Below, piece by piece: positions 43,919 to 51,812 of a stretch of 64,000 nt of DNA. The notes under the pieces are model-generated. The model did no database searches, was not told the DNA's origin, and saw only the letters and a list, made by a program, of their open reading frames with translations. How positions within the stretch are numbered: position 1 is the first letter of the stretch; each line of letters opens with the position of its first letter. The position numbers and the translations under genes are program-made. Source of the DNA: Nocardioides panaciterrulae (GTDB lineage Bacteria; Actinomycetota; Actinomycetes; Propionibacteriales; Nocardioidaceae); the NCBI RefSeq assembly GCF_013409645.1, contig NZ_JACCBG010000001.1, forward strand, positions 3,408,001 through 3,472,000, read 5' to 3'.

Positions 43919-43940
43919 GGCGACCTCCTGGGACTGCCGG

Positions 43941-44333
43941 TCAGTGGTAGGTGAGGACCAGCAGGGCCGCGACGACCAGCACGGCCACCACGATCGCGGC
44001 GTTGAGCAGTCCGTCCCGCTCGCGGGCATACAGGCCGTGCTGGGCGTAGTAGGCGGCGTCGATCACGCCGAGGAACGTGAGCATCCCCGCGGCGACGAGG
44101 CCCAGCGTCGGGCCCCACGGCTCGTCGAGGACGGCCAGCACCGCCGAGACGACCAGCACCGTCGCGCACAGGCTGTCGGGGAAGACGAAGACCCGCTCGT
44201 GCTCGACGTAGCCGACCGGCTGCCAGGGCTCGGCGTGCGGCTGGCGGAACCAGGTCGCCCAGAAGGCGCCGATCCCGGCCGCGGTGCCGACCTGGACGAC
44301 CGCGGTGACCCAGACCAGCGGGTCGTCGGTCAC
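43941..44333 (-). CDS. Small four-helix membrane protein
   Basis: 130 residues with about four transmembrane segments (WVTAVVQVGTAAGIGAFWATW, LCATVLVVSAVLAVL, LGLVAAGMLTFLGVIDAAYY, LNAAIVVAVLVVAALLVL). The GTG overlaps the stop of the upstream decarboxylase gene, so the two are translationally coupled. A short gap leads to the KDSR-like gene. The family is not recognised. Its position suggests it anchors or transports a product of the neighbouring enzymes. Confidence 0.72.
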   Translation of the reverse strand: MTDDPLVWVTAVVQVGTAAGIGAFWATWFRQPHAEPWQPVGYVEHERVFVFPDSLCATVLVVSAVLAVLDEPWGPTLGLVAAGMLTFLGVIDAAYYAQHGLYARERDGLLNAAIVVAVLVVAALLVLTYH

Positions 44334-45871
44334 GGGCCCGGCGCGGCGACGCGCTCGCGGGCCTCCTCGGTGACCACGTCGCGAGCGTAGACGTCGGCGA
44401 GGGTCTCGGCACGCTTGACCATCCGGGCCTGGGTGCCCGAGACCAGCACCGAGGCCGGCCGCGGCAGCGCGTTGAAGTTCGAGGCCGAGCTCTCCTGGTA
44501 GGCACCGGTCTCGAGCAGCGCGATCACGTCCCCGGTCCTCACCGGCGGCAGGTGCGCACCGAGCACGATCTGGTCGGCGAAGCAGGAGTGGCCGACCAGG
44601 TCCGCGGCCAGGCTCGCGGGCCCGTCCACGTCGTCGGCGACCACGAACGGGTGCCGGTTGTGCTCGAGCACGCCGCCGGCGAGGAAGAAGTACGTCGTGT
44701 CGAGCAGCACCCAGGCGTACGGGATCGGCTCGCTCTGCCGCTTCACCTTCTTCACGCGGGTCAGGTGGATGCCGGTGTCGCCGTAGAGGCTGCGGCCGGG
44801 CTCGAGCTGCAGCCGCATGCCCTGCAGGTCCAGGCCCTCGCGGGTGAGCTCCCGGCGCAGCGTCGAGGTGATGGTGGCGGCGAGCTCCTCGATCGTGGGC
44901 GGCTCCTTGCGCACGCGGTGCCCGGTCAGCGCGGGCACCAGCCGGCCCATCATCCGGTGGTAGGTCTCCTCCCCGAGCCGGCGGGCCCCCACCATCAGCG
45001 GGTAGCCCGCGGCGGTGAGCAGGAACTCCGAGCGCGCCATCTCCTCGTTGTGCGGGTCCCGGGGGCTGGGCATGCCGCCGCCGATGTCGAGCTCGGCGGG
45101 CCGCCAGCCGTCCCAGGCGCGGCTGAGCTCGCCGACGAGGCGGGCGTAGCGGGTCATCAGCCCCTCCCAGAACCACAGGCTCGGGTGGTGCCGGCCGACG
45201 TGGAAGTGCAGGCCGACGAGCTCGACGTTGGACATCGCGAACACCCGACGGCCCATGTCGACGAGGTACTCCCGCGGGATGCCCGACTTGTAGACCTGCA
45301 CGCCGAGGTCGATCGGGACGCTGAGCTGGCTGAAGTCGGTGCGGCGCCACAGGTTGGGTACGGCGGCCTTGCACCGCAGCCGCACCTTCGCGACGTCGCC
45401 GAGCTCGGCGGCCACCTCCTGGATGAGGTCGATCTCGTCGACGTCCTCGACGGTGATCCGCACCCCGGCCGCCACGCAGGTGCGCAGGTGCTCGCGCGAC
45501 TTGCCGCCGCCGTTGACCGAGACCCGTTCACGGTCCACGCCGGTGCTGAGCACGCCGGCGAGCTCCTCGGGCGAGTAGATGTCCGCGCCGGCGCCCTCCT
45601 CGCTGAGGATCCGGCGCAGCTCGAGCAGCGTGTTGGCCTTGAACGCGGGCAGCACGTCGACCGGCCCCTCGGGCCACTCGGCCCCGAACGCGTTGCGGAA
45701 ACGGTGCAGGTTGCCGCGCAGCTGGGCCTCGGAGAAGACGAACAGCGGTGACCCGAACTCCTCGACGAGGTCGGACGCGGGTCGTTCCTCGACCCACAGC
45801 CGGCCGTCGCGCACCGACAGCGTGTCGGCGGGGCCGGGCCGCCTGGTCACGGCGTTCCTGGGCTTGGGCAT
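44330..45871 (-). CDS. PLP-dependent decarboxylase, diaminopimelate/ornithine decarboxylase fold
   Basis: 513 residues of the alanine-racemase-like fold III family. The Schiff-base Lys is in VLPAFKANTLLELRR. Then follow GLHFHVGRHHPS, the phosphate-binding ELDIGGGMPSP, LEPGRSLYGDTG, the active-site Cys region HSCFADQIVLG and GAYQESSASNFN. It is longer than LysA (about 420) owing to inserts near 270-330, so it is probably not the lysine-biosynthesis enzyme. It may decarboxylate another amino acid or act on a carrier-bound substrate. It is the first gene of the operon; the ATG has only a weak ribosome site. Confidence 0.82.
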   Translation of the reverse strand: MPKPRNAVTRRPGPADTLSVRDGRLWVEERPASDLVEEFGSPLFVFSEAQLRGNLHRFRNAFGAEWPEGPVDVLPAFKANTLLELRRILSEEGAGADIYSPEELAGVLSTGVDRERVSVNGGGKSREHLRTCVAAGVRITVEDVDEIDLIQEVAAELGDVAKVRLRCKAAVPNLWRRTDFSQLSVPIDLGVQVYKSGIPREYLVDMGRRVFAMSNVELVGLHFHVGRHHPSLWFWEGLMTRYARLVGELSRAWDGWRPAELDIGGGMPSPRDPHNEEMARSEFLLTAAGYPLMVGARRLGEETYHRMMGRLVPALTGHRVRKEPPTIEELAATITSTLRRELTREGLDLQGMRLQLEPGRSLYGDTGIHLTRVKKVKRQSEPIPYAWVLLDTTYFFLAGGVLEHNRHPFVVADDVDGPASLAADLVGHSCFADQIVLGAHLPPVRTGDVIALLETGAYQESSASNFNALPRPASVLVSGTQARMVKRAETLADVYARDVVTEEARERVAAPGP

Positions 45872-46106
45872 GGCGCCACGCTCTCGTTCGACGGTGGGGG
45901 CTTCTCGTCCAGCGAACGTCGGGCGTGCCCCCGCCACCAGGGACCGTGGTCCCGGATCGCCCCGGGTCCCCGCTGCGGGGCGGCACCCTGGTGGAGCGCC
46001 GCCGGGGAGGAGCCCCGGGCGACCACCCGTCCTCCCGTTTGAAGGCTCTTCTTACCTGCGGTGGGGGCAGTGAGCGACACGACCTGAGCGCCTGACCCAG
46101 ACAGGG

Positions 46107-46161
46107 GTCGAGGCCTTCCAGGATCGGTAGCGACCAAGCTGACCGACCGAAAGGCCTCGAC
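46107..46161. promoter_or_regulatory. Inverted repeat that can mask the transposase ribosome site
   Basis: GTCGAGGCCTT (46107-46117) pairs perfectly with AAGGCCTCGAC (46151-46161), which contains part of the AAAGG site and ends one base before the transposase ATG. In RNA made from this element, and especially in read-through RNA from outside, the stem would hide the start. Confidence 0.5.
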
Positions 46162-46162
46162 G

Positions 46163-47521
46163 ATGCTCGAGCCTACGGCGTGCGACCGCGCGCGCCCACG
46201 TTCTCAACGCTCCTGCTACTGCGACCGGTGTGACCTCCTCGTCGGCCTCGATGGGTTCCACGTCATCGGCGTCGGCGAACACGCCGGCGCGGTCCGTGTC
46301 GTTGTCGAGACACCGCCTGAGCCGACGGGCTGTCGTAGGTGTGGGGTGATCGCACACAGCCACGGTCGACGCGACGTGCGCCTGATCGACGTGCCCTGCT
46401 TCGGGCGCCCGGTCCGGCTGGTCTGGCGCAAACGAACGTGGCGCTGCGGCGAGGAGAAGTGCACGGCCAGGTCGTTCACCGAACAGCGCGAGGATCTGGC
46501 GGGCCCGCGGGCGTTGCTGACGGTGCGTGCGTGCTGGTGGGCGATCAACCAGCTCCGCCGCGAGCACGCCTCGGTCGCCGGCCTCGCGCGGCAGCTCGGC
46601 ACGACCTGGCGCACGCTATGGCGCTCGATCGAGCCGCTGCTCGAGGCCATGGCCGTCGACCCGGCACGCTTCGAGAACGTCACCAGCCTGGGCGTGGACG
46701 AACACATCTGGCACCACGTCTCGACCAGACCGATCAAGGACGGCGGCCGCGGCCCGAAAGAGCTCACCGGGATGGTCGACCTGAGTCGTGACCAGGAAGG
46801 ACGCGTGCGTGCGCGGCTGCTCGACCTGGTCCCGGGCCGATCCGGCAAGGCCTACGCCGACTGGCTCGAAGAACGCGGCAACGCCTTCCGCGACGGCGTG
46901 AAGGTCGCCGCCCTGGACCCTTTCCAGGGCTACAAGACCGCGATCGACGACAAGCTCGAGGACGCCGTCGCGGTGGTTGATGCGTTCCATGTCGTGAAGC
47001 TCGGCACCGCCGCGGTCGATGAGTGCCGGCGCCGGGTCCAGCAAGAGACCCTGGGTCGCCGCGGCCGCAAGGGCGACCCGCTCTACGGCATCCAGAAACT
47101 GCTGCGCGCGGGCGCGGAGAAGCTCACCGACAAGCAGTGGGCCAGATTCGAGAAAGCCATCGCAGCCAGACCCGATGAGCACCTGCAGGTCTGGATCGCC
47201 TGGTCGTGCGCCCAACAACTCCGCACCGCCTACCGCCACCCCGATCCGGCCGAGGGCCGCAAGATCGCGACCAAGATCCTCGACTCGTTCCCGACCTGCC
47301 CGGTCCCCGAGATGGCCCGACTCGGTCGCACACTGAAGCGCTGGAAAGAGGCGTTCCTGGCCTACTTCGAGACCGGCCGATCCAACAACGGCGGCACAGA
47401 GGCCATCAACGGCCTGATCGAGCTCCATCGACGCGTGGCCAGAGGATTCCGCAACCGCGAGAACTACCGCCTACGCATGCTGCTCATCGGCGGCGGGCTC
47501 AGCCACCCCCACCTGAAGTAA
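46163..47521 (+). CDS. ISL3-family transposase
   Basis: 452 residues. An N-terminal zinc-finger part (CYCDRCDLLVGL, TGCRRCGVIAHSHGRRDVRL, then CGEEKCTARSF) and a helix-turn-helix (HASVAGLARQLGTTWRTLW) precede the DDE catalytic core. The acidic residues are Asp in SLGVDEHIWHH, Asp in VAALDPFQGYKTAI and Glu in NNGGTEAINGLIELHRR. The frame is open from end to end with a stop just before the right terminal repeat, so it looks functional. It catalyses cut-and-paste movement of the element. Confidence 0.95.
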   Translation: MLEPTACDRARPRSQRSCYCDRCDLLVGLDGFHVIGVGEHAGAVRVVVETPPEPTGCRRCGVIAHSHGRRDVRLIDVPCFGRPVRLVWRKRTWRCGEEKCTARSFTEQREDLAGPRALLTVRACWWAINQLRREHASVAGLARQLGTTWRTLWRSIEPLLEAMAVDPARFENVTSLGVDEHIWHHVSTRPIKDGGRGPKELTGMVDLSRDQEGRVRARLLDLVPGRSGKAYADWLEERGNAFRDGVKVAALDPFQGYKTAIDDKLEDAVAVVDAFHVVKLGTAAVDECRRRVQQETLGRRGRKGDPLYGIQKLLRAGAEKLTDKQWARFEKAIAARPDEHLQVWIAWSCAQQLRTAYRHPDPAEGRKIATKILDSFPTCPVPEMARLGRTLKRWKEAFLAYFETGRSNNGGTEAINGLIELHRRVARGFRNRENYRLRMLLIGGGLSHPHLK

Positions 47522-47583
47522 GAAGAGCCCGTTTGAACATACATTTGTTCAAACGGGAGGACCCCCCGCTGGCCGGGCCCGGC

Positions 47584-48135
47584 TCACTCCGCGCCGAGCG
47601 AGAGCCAGTAGTCGTTCAGCGCCCGGTTGGTCTTCACGAACCACACGATCGACCCGACGAAGAAGAACCAGCCGAGCAGCAGCGCCCAGAGCCCGGTCAT
47701 CGCGGTGACCGGTGGTTCCTCGCCCCGGCGCTCGTAGAGCCTGCCGACCTCGTGGGAGTTGAAGAACGGCATCACGAAGCCGACGAAGATCGCGAGGAGC
47801 AGCGCCACCGGGCCGCCGAGTCCGGTGCCGGTGTGCTGCTTCATCTCGTCGTGGGTCTTGTAGTACCAGTACAGGCTGTAGAAGCCGAGCGTGACGACTG
47901 TGAGCAGGATGCAGGTCCCGGTCTCGCGCACCTGGCCGCCCGGCCCGGCCGCGGTCGGCGGCACTCCGCCGTACGCCGGGGTCGGCGCGCCGTACGCCGG
48001 GGTCGGAGAGCCGTACGCCGGGGTCGGGGAGCCGTACGCCGGGGCGGCGGGTGACGGCGGTTCCTCGCCCGCGGGCGGCGACCCGGAGCCGGTCTCGGTC
48101 GGCTTGTCGGGCTGCGGCTCGTCGACTTCGGACAT
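47584..48135 (-). CDS. DUF4234-type membrane protein with AYGSPTP repeats
   Basis: 183 residues. The N-terminal 75 are Pro/Glu/Ser-rich and contain four 7-residue repeats (AYGSPTP, AYGSPTP, AYGAPTP, AYGGVPP) encoded by 21-bp tandem DNA. The rest has TCILLTVVTLGFYSLYWYYK, a DUF4234 hallmark, and two more helices (LLLAIFVGFVMPFF, LWALLLGWFFFVGSIVWF) ending NRALNDYW. GAGGAGGA precedes the ATG. Function is unknown. Its terminator is interrupted by the insertion sequence. Confidence 0.8.
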   Translation of the reverse strand: MSEVDEPQPDKPTETGSGSPPAGEEPPSPAAPAYGSPTPAYGSPTPAYGAPTPAYGGVPPTAAGPGGQVRETGTCILLTVVTLGFYSLYWYYKTHDEMKQHTGTGLGGPVALLLAIFVGFVMPFFNSHEVGRLYERRGEEPPVTAMTGLWALLLGWFFFVGSIVWFVKTNRALNDYWLSLGAE

Positions 48136-48214
48136 GGTGGTTCCTCCTCGGGGCTGCGGGCGATCCGGATCAGCCGGGCGGGGGCAGCCGGCCGGTGTCA
48201 GCCGGGCGGGCGTC

Positions 48215-48898
48215 CTACCGGTGGTAGCGGACCGACGCGGTCGGGCCGCCCAGCCGTTCCGGCGTCGCCGCGGGCTGGCCCGCGCGGGCGGTGTCGATGC
48301 CCACCCGGAGGAGCTCGCGCAATTGCGCGTCGCAGTCGGCCTCCGAGGTGGCGGAGGTGGCGATCCCGCGGACCGCACACGCCATCACCCCCGGCGCCGA
48401 GCGCTTCTCGAACGCGGTCGTGGTGATCGGTCGGCCGCCGGACAGCCGCCGTGCCCACGTCACCGCGCGGGGGCGGTCGTCCAGGGCCCGGCGTACGGCG
48501 GCGGCGTGCGGCACCGAGCCGGACGGCAGCTGGGCCGCGAACTCGTCGCAGCGCAGCAGGCCCGCCACCAGCGCGCGCATCGAGGACTCCGACACCTCGG
48601 GCAGCGCCTGCAGCGCGACCGCCGCGGTCAGGTCCACGACCCACGACAGGCCACCGCCGCGCAGCCCGATGACCGACGGCACGAGCGGGAGCAGGTCGCC
48701 GCGATGCCGGTCGCTGGTGTGGTCGTTGACCGACCGGGCCAGCTCGGCCAGCACCGGATGGGTGCACGCCGGATGATCGCTCCATCTCTCGCTGGCCAGC
48801 ACGGACGCCAGCTCCATGAAGCAGGCGCCCCGGCGCGGATTGCGGTGCTTGCCGCGCGACAGGATCGGAAGTCCGTCCGGGATCTCGGTATTCGCCAT
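48215..48898 (-). CDS. Conserved actinobacterial protein of unknown function
   Basis: 227 residues. It starts ANTEIPDGLPILSRGKHRNP and continues RRGACFMELASVLASERWSD, HPACTHPVLAELARSVND, wording I associate with an uncharacterised actinobacterial family. The remainder is Ala/Arg/Leu-rich and helical, with no membrane segment or recognised catalytic site. GGAGGT lies nine bases before the ATG. It stands between the DUF4234 and NERD genes on the same strand but with spacers of 80 and 170 bases, so operon membership is uncertain. Confidence 0.75.
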   Translation of the reverse strand: MANTEIPDGLPILSRGKHRNPRRGACFMELASVLASERWSDHPACTHPVLAELARSVNDHTSDRHRGDLLPLVPSVIGLRGGGLSWVVDLTAAVALQALPEVSESSMRALVAGLLRCDEFAAQLPSGSVPHAAAVRRALDDRPRAVTWARRLSGGRPITTTAFEKRSAPGVMACAVRGIATSATSEADCDAQLRELLRVGIDTARAGQPAATPERLGGPTASVRYHR

Positions 48899-49071
48899 GA
48901 GCACACCTCCGCGACCAGCATGCGCCCGGCCGCGAGACACGATCAAGGACGAACGGCCCGCGCGGAAAGGGCGCCGCAGGCGCAACATGCACCGAGGTCC
49001 GCGACGCGCCGGCCGGCGCCGATCGGATCAGGACGGGCGGGCCAGAGCGGTGTGTCAGGACGGGCGGCGGG

Positions 49072-50337
49072 TCAGGGCGTGCTGCCGGCGACCGGCTCGC
49101 AGGCGATCCCGTCGGCACCGGGGTCCAGCCTCCGGTTCGCCCGGTAGACCGCCGGCTGCACCGCGGGGGCCCGTCCCCCGGCGGCCAGGTGCCGCACCGC
49201 ACGGCGGGTACCCACGCCGTCGGGGTAGTCCGCACGCAGCGCCTCGCAGTCCTCGTAGACCGTCGGCCCCAGCGGCACCTGCGTCGCGGTCACGGGCGGG
49301 TCGAGGAGGTCGATGAGCCGGGGCAGGGAGCTGGCCAGCGCGCCGGCGCCGAGCACCAGCGTCAGCGCCAGCACCAGCCCCAGTGCGAGGAGGCGGCCGG
49401 CGCCGCCCCTCCTCCTCGGCGCGGTACGCCGGGGCCGGCGCGGCCCGATCGGGCGGACCGGCGCGGGCGACCGCGCACCCGCCCGCGCACCCGCCCGCGG
49501 ACCCGAACGCGGGCCGGAACGCGGGCCGGGCGAGCCCGCGGGCCCGGGGCCGGGCTTGGGTCCGGGCCTGGCGCCGGGCCGGGTGCCGGAGCCCGAGTCG
49601 GGCGCCGGCCGGTCACCCCGGGCCGCGGCCCGGAAGGCCAGGTCCAGCTCGACCGCGGCGGCGCGCTGCTGGTCCTCGGTGAGCACCGCCGGGCCGCCCT
49701 GCAGCGTCTCGCGCAGGTTGCCGGTCGAGCAGACCATCACCTCGTGACACCAGCCGGTGAGCGGCTCGTCGCGGACGAAGCACAGCACCGAGCGGGTCGC
49801 GGCACAGGCCTCCGGGCCGAGCAGGCCGGCCACCGCGAGGGCCGCGTCGCCCGCGGCGGCGACGACCTTGTCCTGCCGTCGCCCGTTGGCGCGGAAGGTC
49901 TGGTCGCCGAGCTCGATCCGGCCGCTCCAGTTCTTGGCGTCGACGACGAAGACGCCCGGCGGCCCGACGACGACATGGTCCAGGTTGGCCCGCTGGCGGC
50001 CCGGCCAACGCACGTCGTGGAAGACCGCCCACCCGTCCGCGCACAGCTGGTCGAGGATCGCGCCGGTGGCCTGCTCGCCGCGGGCGCCCTGCTCGTAGCG
50101 CTCCGCAGCCCTCAGCAGCCGCTCGGCCTTCTCGCGCTGCCGCCGCGCCAGCTCGTCGGCCGACTCTCCCGCCACGTCCGCTCCCCGTCGTGCCACCCGT
50201 GAGGCCACCCGTTCGAGCCACCCGTCGTACTGCCGCCGTACTGCCGCGTCCAGGGGACCATCGGCCCGCGCGACGGCGGACTTGAGCCGACGCCGAGGCC
50301 GACGCCGGCTCCGGCGACCGAGGTGGTAGGCCACCAT
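49072..50337 (-). CDS. NERD nuclease-related domain protein with TM helix and Excalibur motif
   Basis: 421 residues. A basic N-terminus leads to the NERD domain (about 85-210) with RYEQGARGEQATGAILDQL, HDVRWPGRQRANLDHVVVGP and VFVVDAKNWSGRIELG, the D...AK pattern of nuclease-like folds. A long Gly/Pro/Arg/Ala repeat region follows, then one transmembrane helix (LLALGLVLALTLVLGAGAL) and a C-terminal Excalibur calcium-binding motif (YEDCEALRADYP, then LDPGADGIACE). NERD would be cytoplasmic and Excalibur outside. The combination is unusual; the role is unknown. Confidence 0.85.
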   Translation of the reverse strand: MVAYHLGRRSRRRPRRRLKSAVARADGPLDAAVRRQYDGWLERVASRVARRGADVAGESADELARRQREKAERLLRAAERYEQGARGEQATGAILDQLCADGWAVFHDVRWPGRQRANLDHVVVGPPGVFVVDAKNWSGRIELGDQTFRANGRRQDKVVAAAGDAALAVAGLLGPEACAATRSVLCFVRDEPLTGWCHEVMVCSTGNLRETLQGGPAVLTEDQQRAAAVELDLAFRAAARGDRPAPDSGSGTRPGARPGPKPGPGPAGSPGPRSGPRSGPRAGARAGARSPAPVRPIGPRRPRRTAPRRRGGAGRLLALGLVLALTLVLGAGALASSLPRLIDLLDPPVTATQVPLGPTVYEDCEALRADYPDGVGTRRAVRHLAAGGRAPAVQPAVYRANRRLDPGADGIACEPVAGSTP

Positions 50338-50353
50338 GCCCACGATCGTCCTA

Positions 50354-50383
50354 TGGAGAGGGGCACAACCGTGCCCCTCTCCA
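50354..50383. terminator. Hairpin downstream of the PSD-family gene
   Basis: A perfect 13-bp stem (TGGAGAGGGGCAC at 50354-50366 with its complement at 50371-50383) and loop AACC. It follows the minus-strand gene ending at 50456 and precedes the NERD gene, so it probably terminates the former. Confidence 0.75.
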
Positions 50384-50455
50384 CAGCGCCCGCGAACCCG
50401 CCCCAGACCGCCCGGCACCCCCGGCGCTGCCCGCCTGACCGGGCGGCTGACCGGG

Positions 50456-51652
50456 CTACGACAGCGTCTTCGCCCGCGCGATCACCGAGCCGACGTGCCG
50501 GAACGCCTCGCTGGTGTCCACCTCCGGGTCCACGCCCTCCTGGAACAGCACGATGATGTCGGAGCCGCCGAAGAGGAAGTAGCCGAACTCCTCGCCCTTG
50601 GCCACCTGCGCCCCGGGCACCGCGCTCATGTTCACCGAGGCGACGTGCGACATGCCGACCGGGACCACCGCGACGATGCCCAGGTCGCCCAGCCCGGAGG
50701 CCGCGGTGTCGATCGTGAGCACGCCCCGGGTCTGGGAGAACTCGTAGCCGCTCTTGGCGCTGTCCTTGGACTGCAGCTCGCCGTCGGTGAGGTCGACCTG
50801 CATGAAGACCCGGCCCTGGATGGTGAAGGACTCCTTGATCTCCCCGGCCACGGGCACGTGGTAGCGGTGGTACGCCGAGGGCGGCAGCATGTAGTGGGCG
50901 AAGGTGCCGTTCGCGAACGCGTCGGCGTACTTGCTGCCCTCCAACAGCTGCTTGATGTTGCCGTAGCGGTGGGTCTCCTTGATCCGCGTGGCCGGGATGT
51001 TGGACTCGGCGTCGATGTCGTAGGTGCGGATGTAGCTGCAGTCGGCCGGCGAGGTGACCACCCGGTTGTCGCCCGGCTCGCTGATCGGACGCAGGCCCGG
51101 GTTGAGCTCGCGGGCGAAGAACTGGTTGAAGGTCAGCCAGCCGCTCGGCATGTTCGGGCGGCCGTCGATCATCGACTCCTCGATGGTGTACTCCGGCGCC
51201 TCCTTCAGGAACGACTCGAGGATCTCCTCGCTGAAGGACTCCGGGGTGTCGAGGAAGCTGCCCCACTGCCGGGCGAACTCGGTCAGCCAGTCGCGGAACT
51301 CCTCGTCGTTCTGCGCGACCGCCGACTCGTCCTCGTCGACCTTCTGGTCGATCAGGAAGAAGAAGTGCGAGAGCCGGTCGGCGACCTCCTTGGCGTAGCG
51401 CTCCCCGGGGGAGGAGACCCTCCACGCCGGATTGTCGGTCTGGCGCGGGATCCAGCGGATGAACCCCTCGAGGTAGTCGTAGTACGCCGGCAGGTCGGCC
51501 GGCCAGTCCAGCGTGTTGCGCAGCTCGGCGTTGAGCTCGGTCTCCGCGCGCTCCCGCGCCCGGACGAGCGACTTCTCCAGCAGCGGTCGAAGGTCGCCGC
51601 GCCGGTCGACGAGCTTCTGCAGGTCGGACACGATCTGGTGAGCCTCGGGCAA
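50456..51652 (-). CDS. Phosphatidylserine decarboxylase-family protein (PSDC/PsiD-like)
   Basis: 398 residues. The N-terminal half (PAYYDYLEGFIRWIPRQTDN, WLTFNQFFARELNPGLRPIS) matches the extra domain of PsiD-like enzymes. The C-terminal half is the PSD core with SPADCSYIRTYDI, FAHYMLPPSAYHRYHVPV (catalytic His), and GYFLFGGSDIIVLF near the end. The Ser of GGSD corresponds to the self-cleavage Ser that becomes the pyruvoyl group; classical enzymes have GST or GSS there. The TTG start has AAGGAG six bases upstream. The substrate may be an amino acid rather than phosphatidylserine. Confidence 0.8.
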   Translation of the reverse strand: MPEAHQIVSDLQKLVDRRGDLRPLLEKSLVRARERAETELNAELRNTLDWPADLPAYYDYLEGFIRWIPRQTDNPAWRVSSPGERYAKEVADRLSHFFFLIDQKVDEDESAVAQNDEEFRDWLTEFARQWGSFLDTPESFSEEILESFLKEAPEYTIEESMIDGRPNMPSGWLTFNQFFARELNPGLRPISEPGDNRVVTSPADCSYIRTYDIDAESNIPATRIKETHRYGNIKQLLEGSKYADAFANGTFAHYMLPPSAYHRYHVPVAGEIKESFTIQGRVFMQVDLTDGELQSKDSAKSGYEFSQTRGVLTIDTAASGLGDLGIVAVVPVGMSHVASVNMSAVPGAQVAKGEEFGYFLFGGSDIIVLFQEGVDPEVDTSEAFRHVGSVIARAKTLS

Positions 51653-51812
51653 GGCGTGCTCCTTCTCGGAATCGGGCCACCGGCCGGAGCGCTCCGGAAC
51701 GGGCAGCCGGGTTGATCAGGTTGGTCGGGCAGATAGGTCGGGCAGCGCGCCCGAGCGGCCGCCCCCTTGTCGCGTACCCGTCCTTGCCCTCGCGCAATCA
51801 ACGACCGGGAGA

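Larger units (their letters stand above)
46044..47529 (+). mobile_element. Complete insertion sequence, ISL3 family
   Basis: A 1486-bp element. The left end starts GGCTCTTCTTAC and continues CTGCGGTGGGGGCAGTGAG. The right end, read inward, starts GGCTCTTCTTAC and continues TTCAGGTGGGGGTGGCTGAG: imperfect terminal inverted repeats of about 30 bases with identical first 12. Perfect 8-bp direct repeats CGTTTGAA flank it (46036-46043, 47530-47537), the duplication size usual for ISL3. It carries one full transposase gene. Intact ends and duplications point to a recent insertion. Confidence 0.93.
46029..47562. other. Hairpin split by the insertion sequence
   Basis: Left flank GTCCTCCCGTTTGAA (46029-46043) joined to the right flank after the target duplication (47538-47562) restores a 40-base hairpin: two perfect 17-base arms around TACATT. 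The IS therefore landed in the stem. The duplicated target lets the right side still fold as a shorter 10-bp hairpin. The intact structure would have been the terminator of the gene at 47584-48135. Confidence 0.85.
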
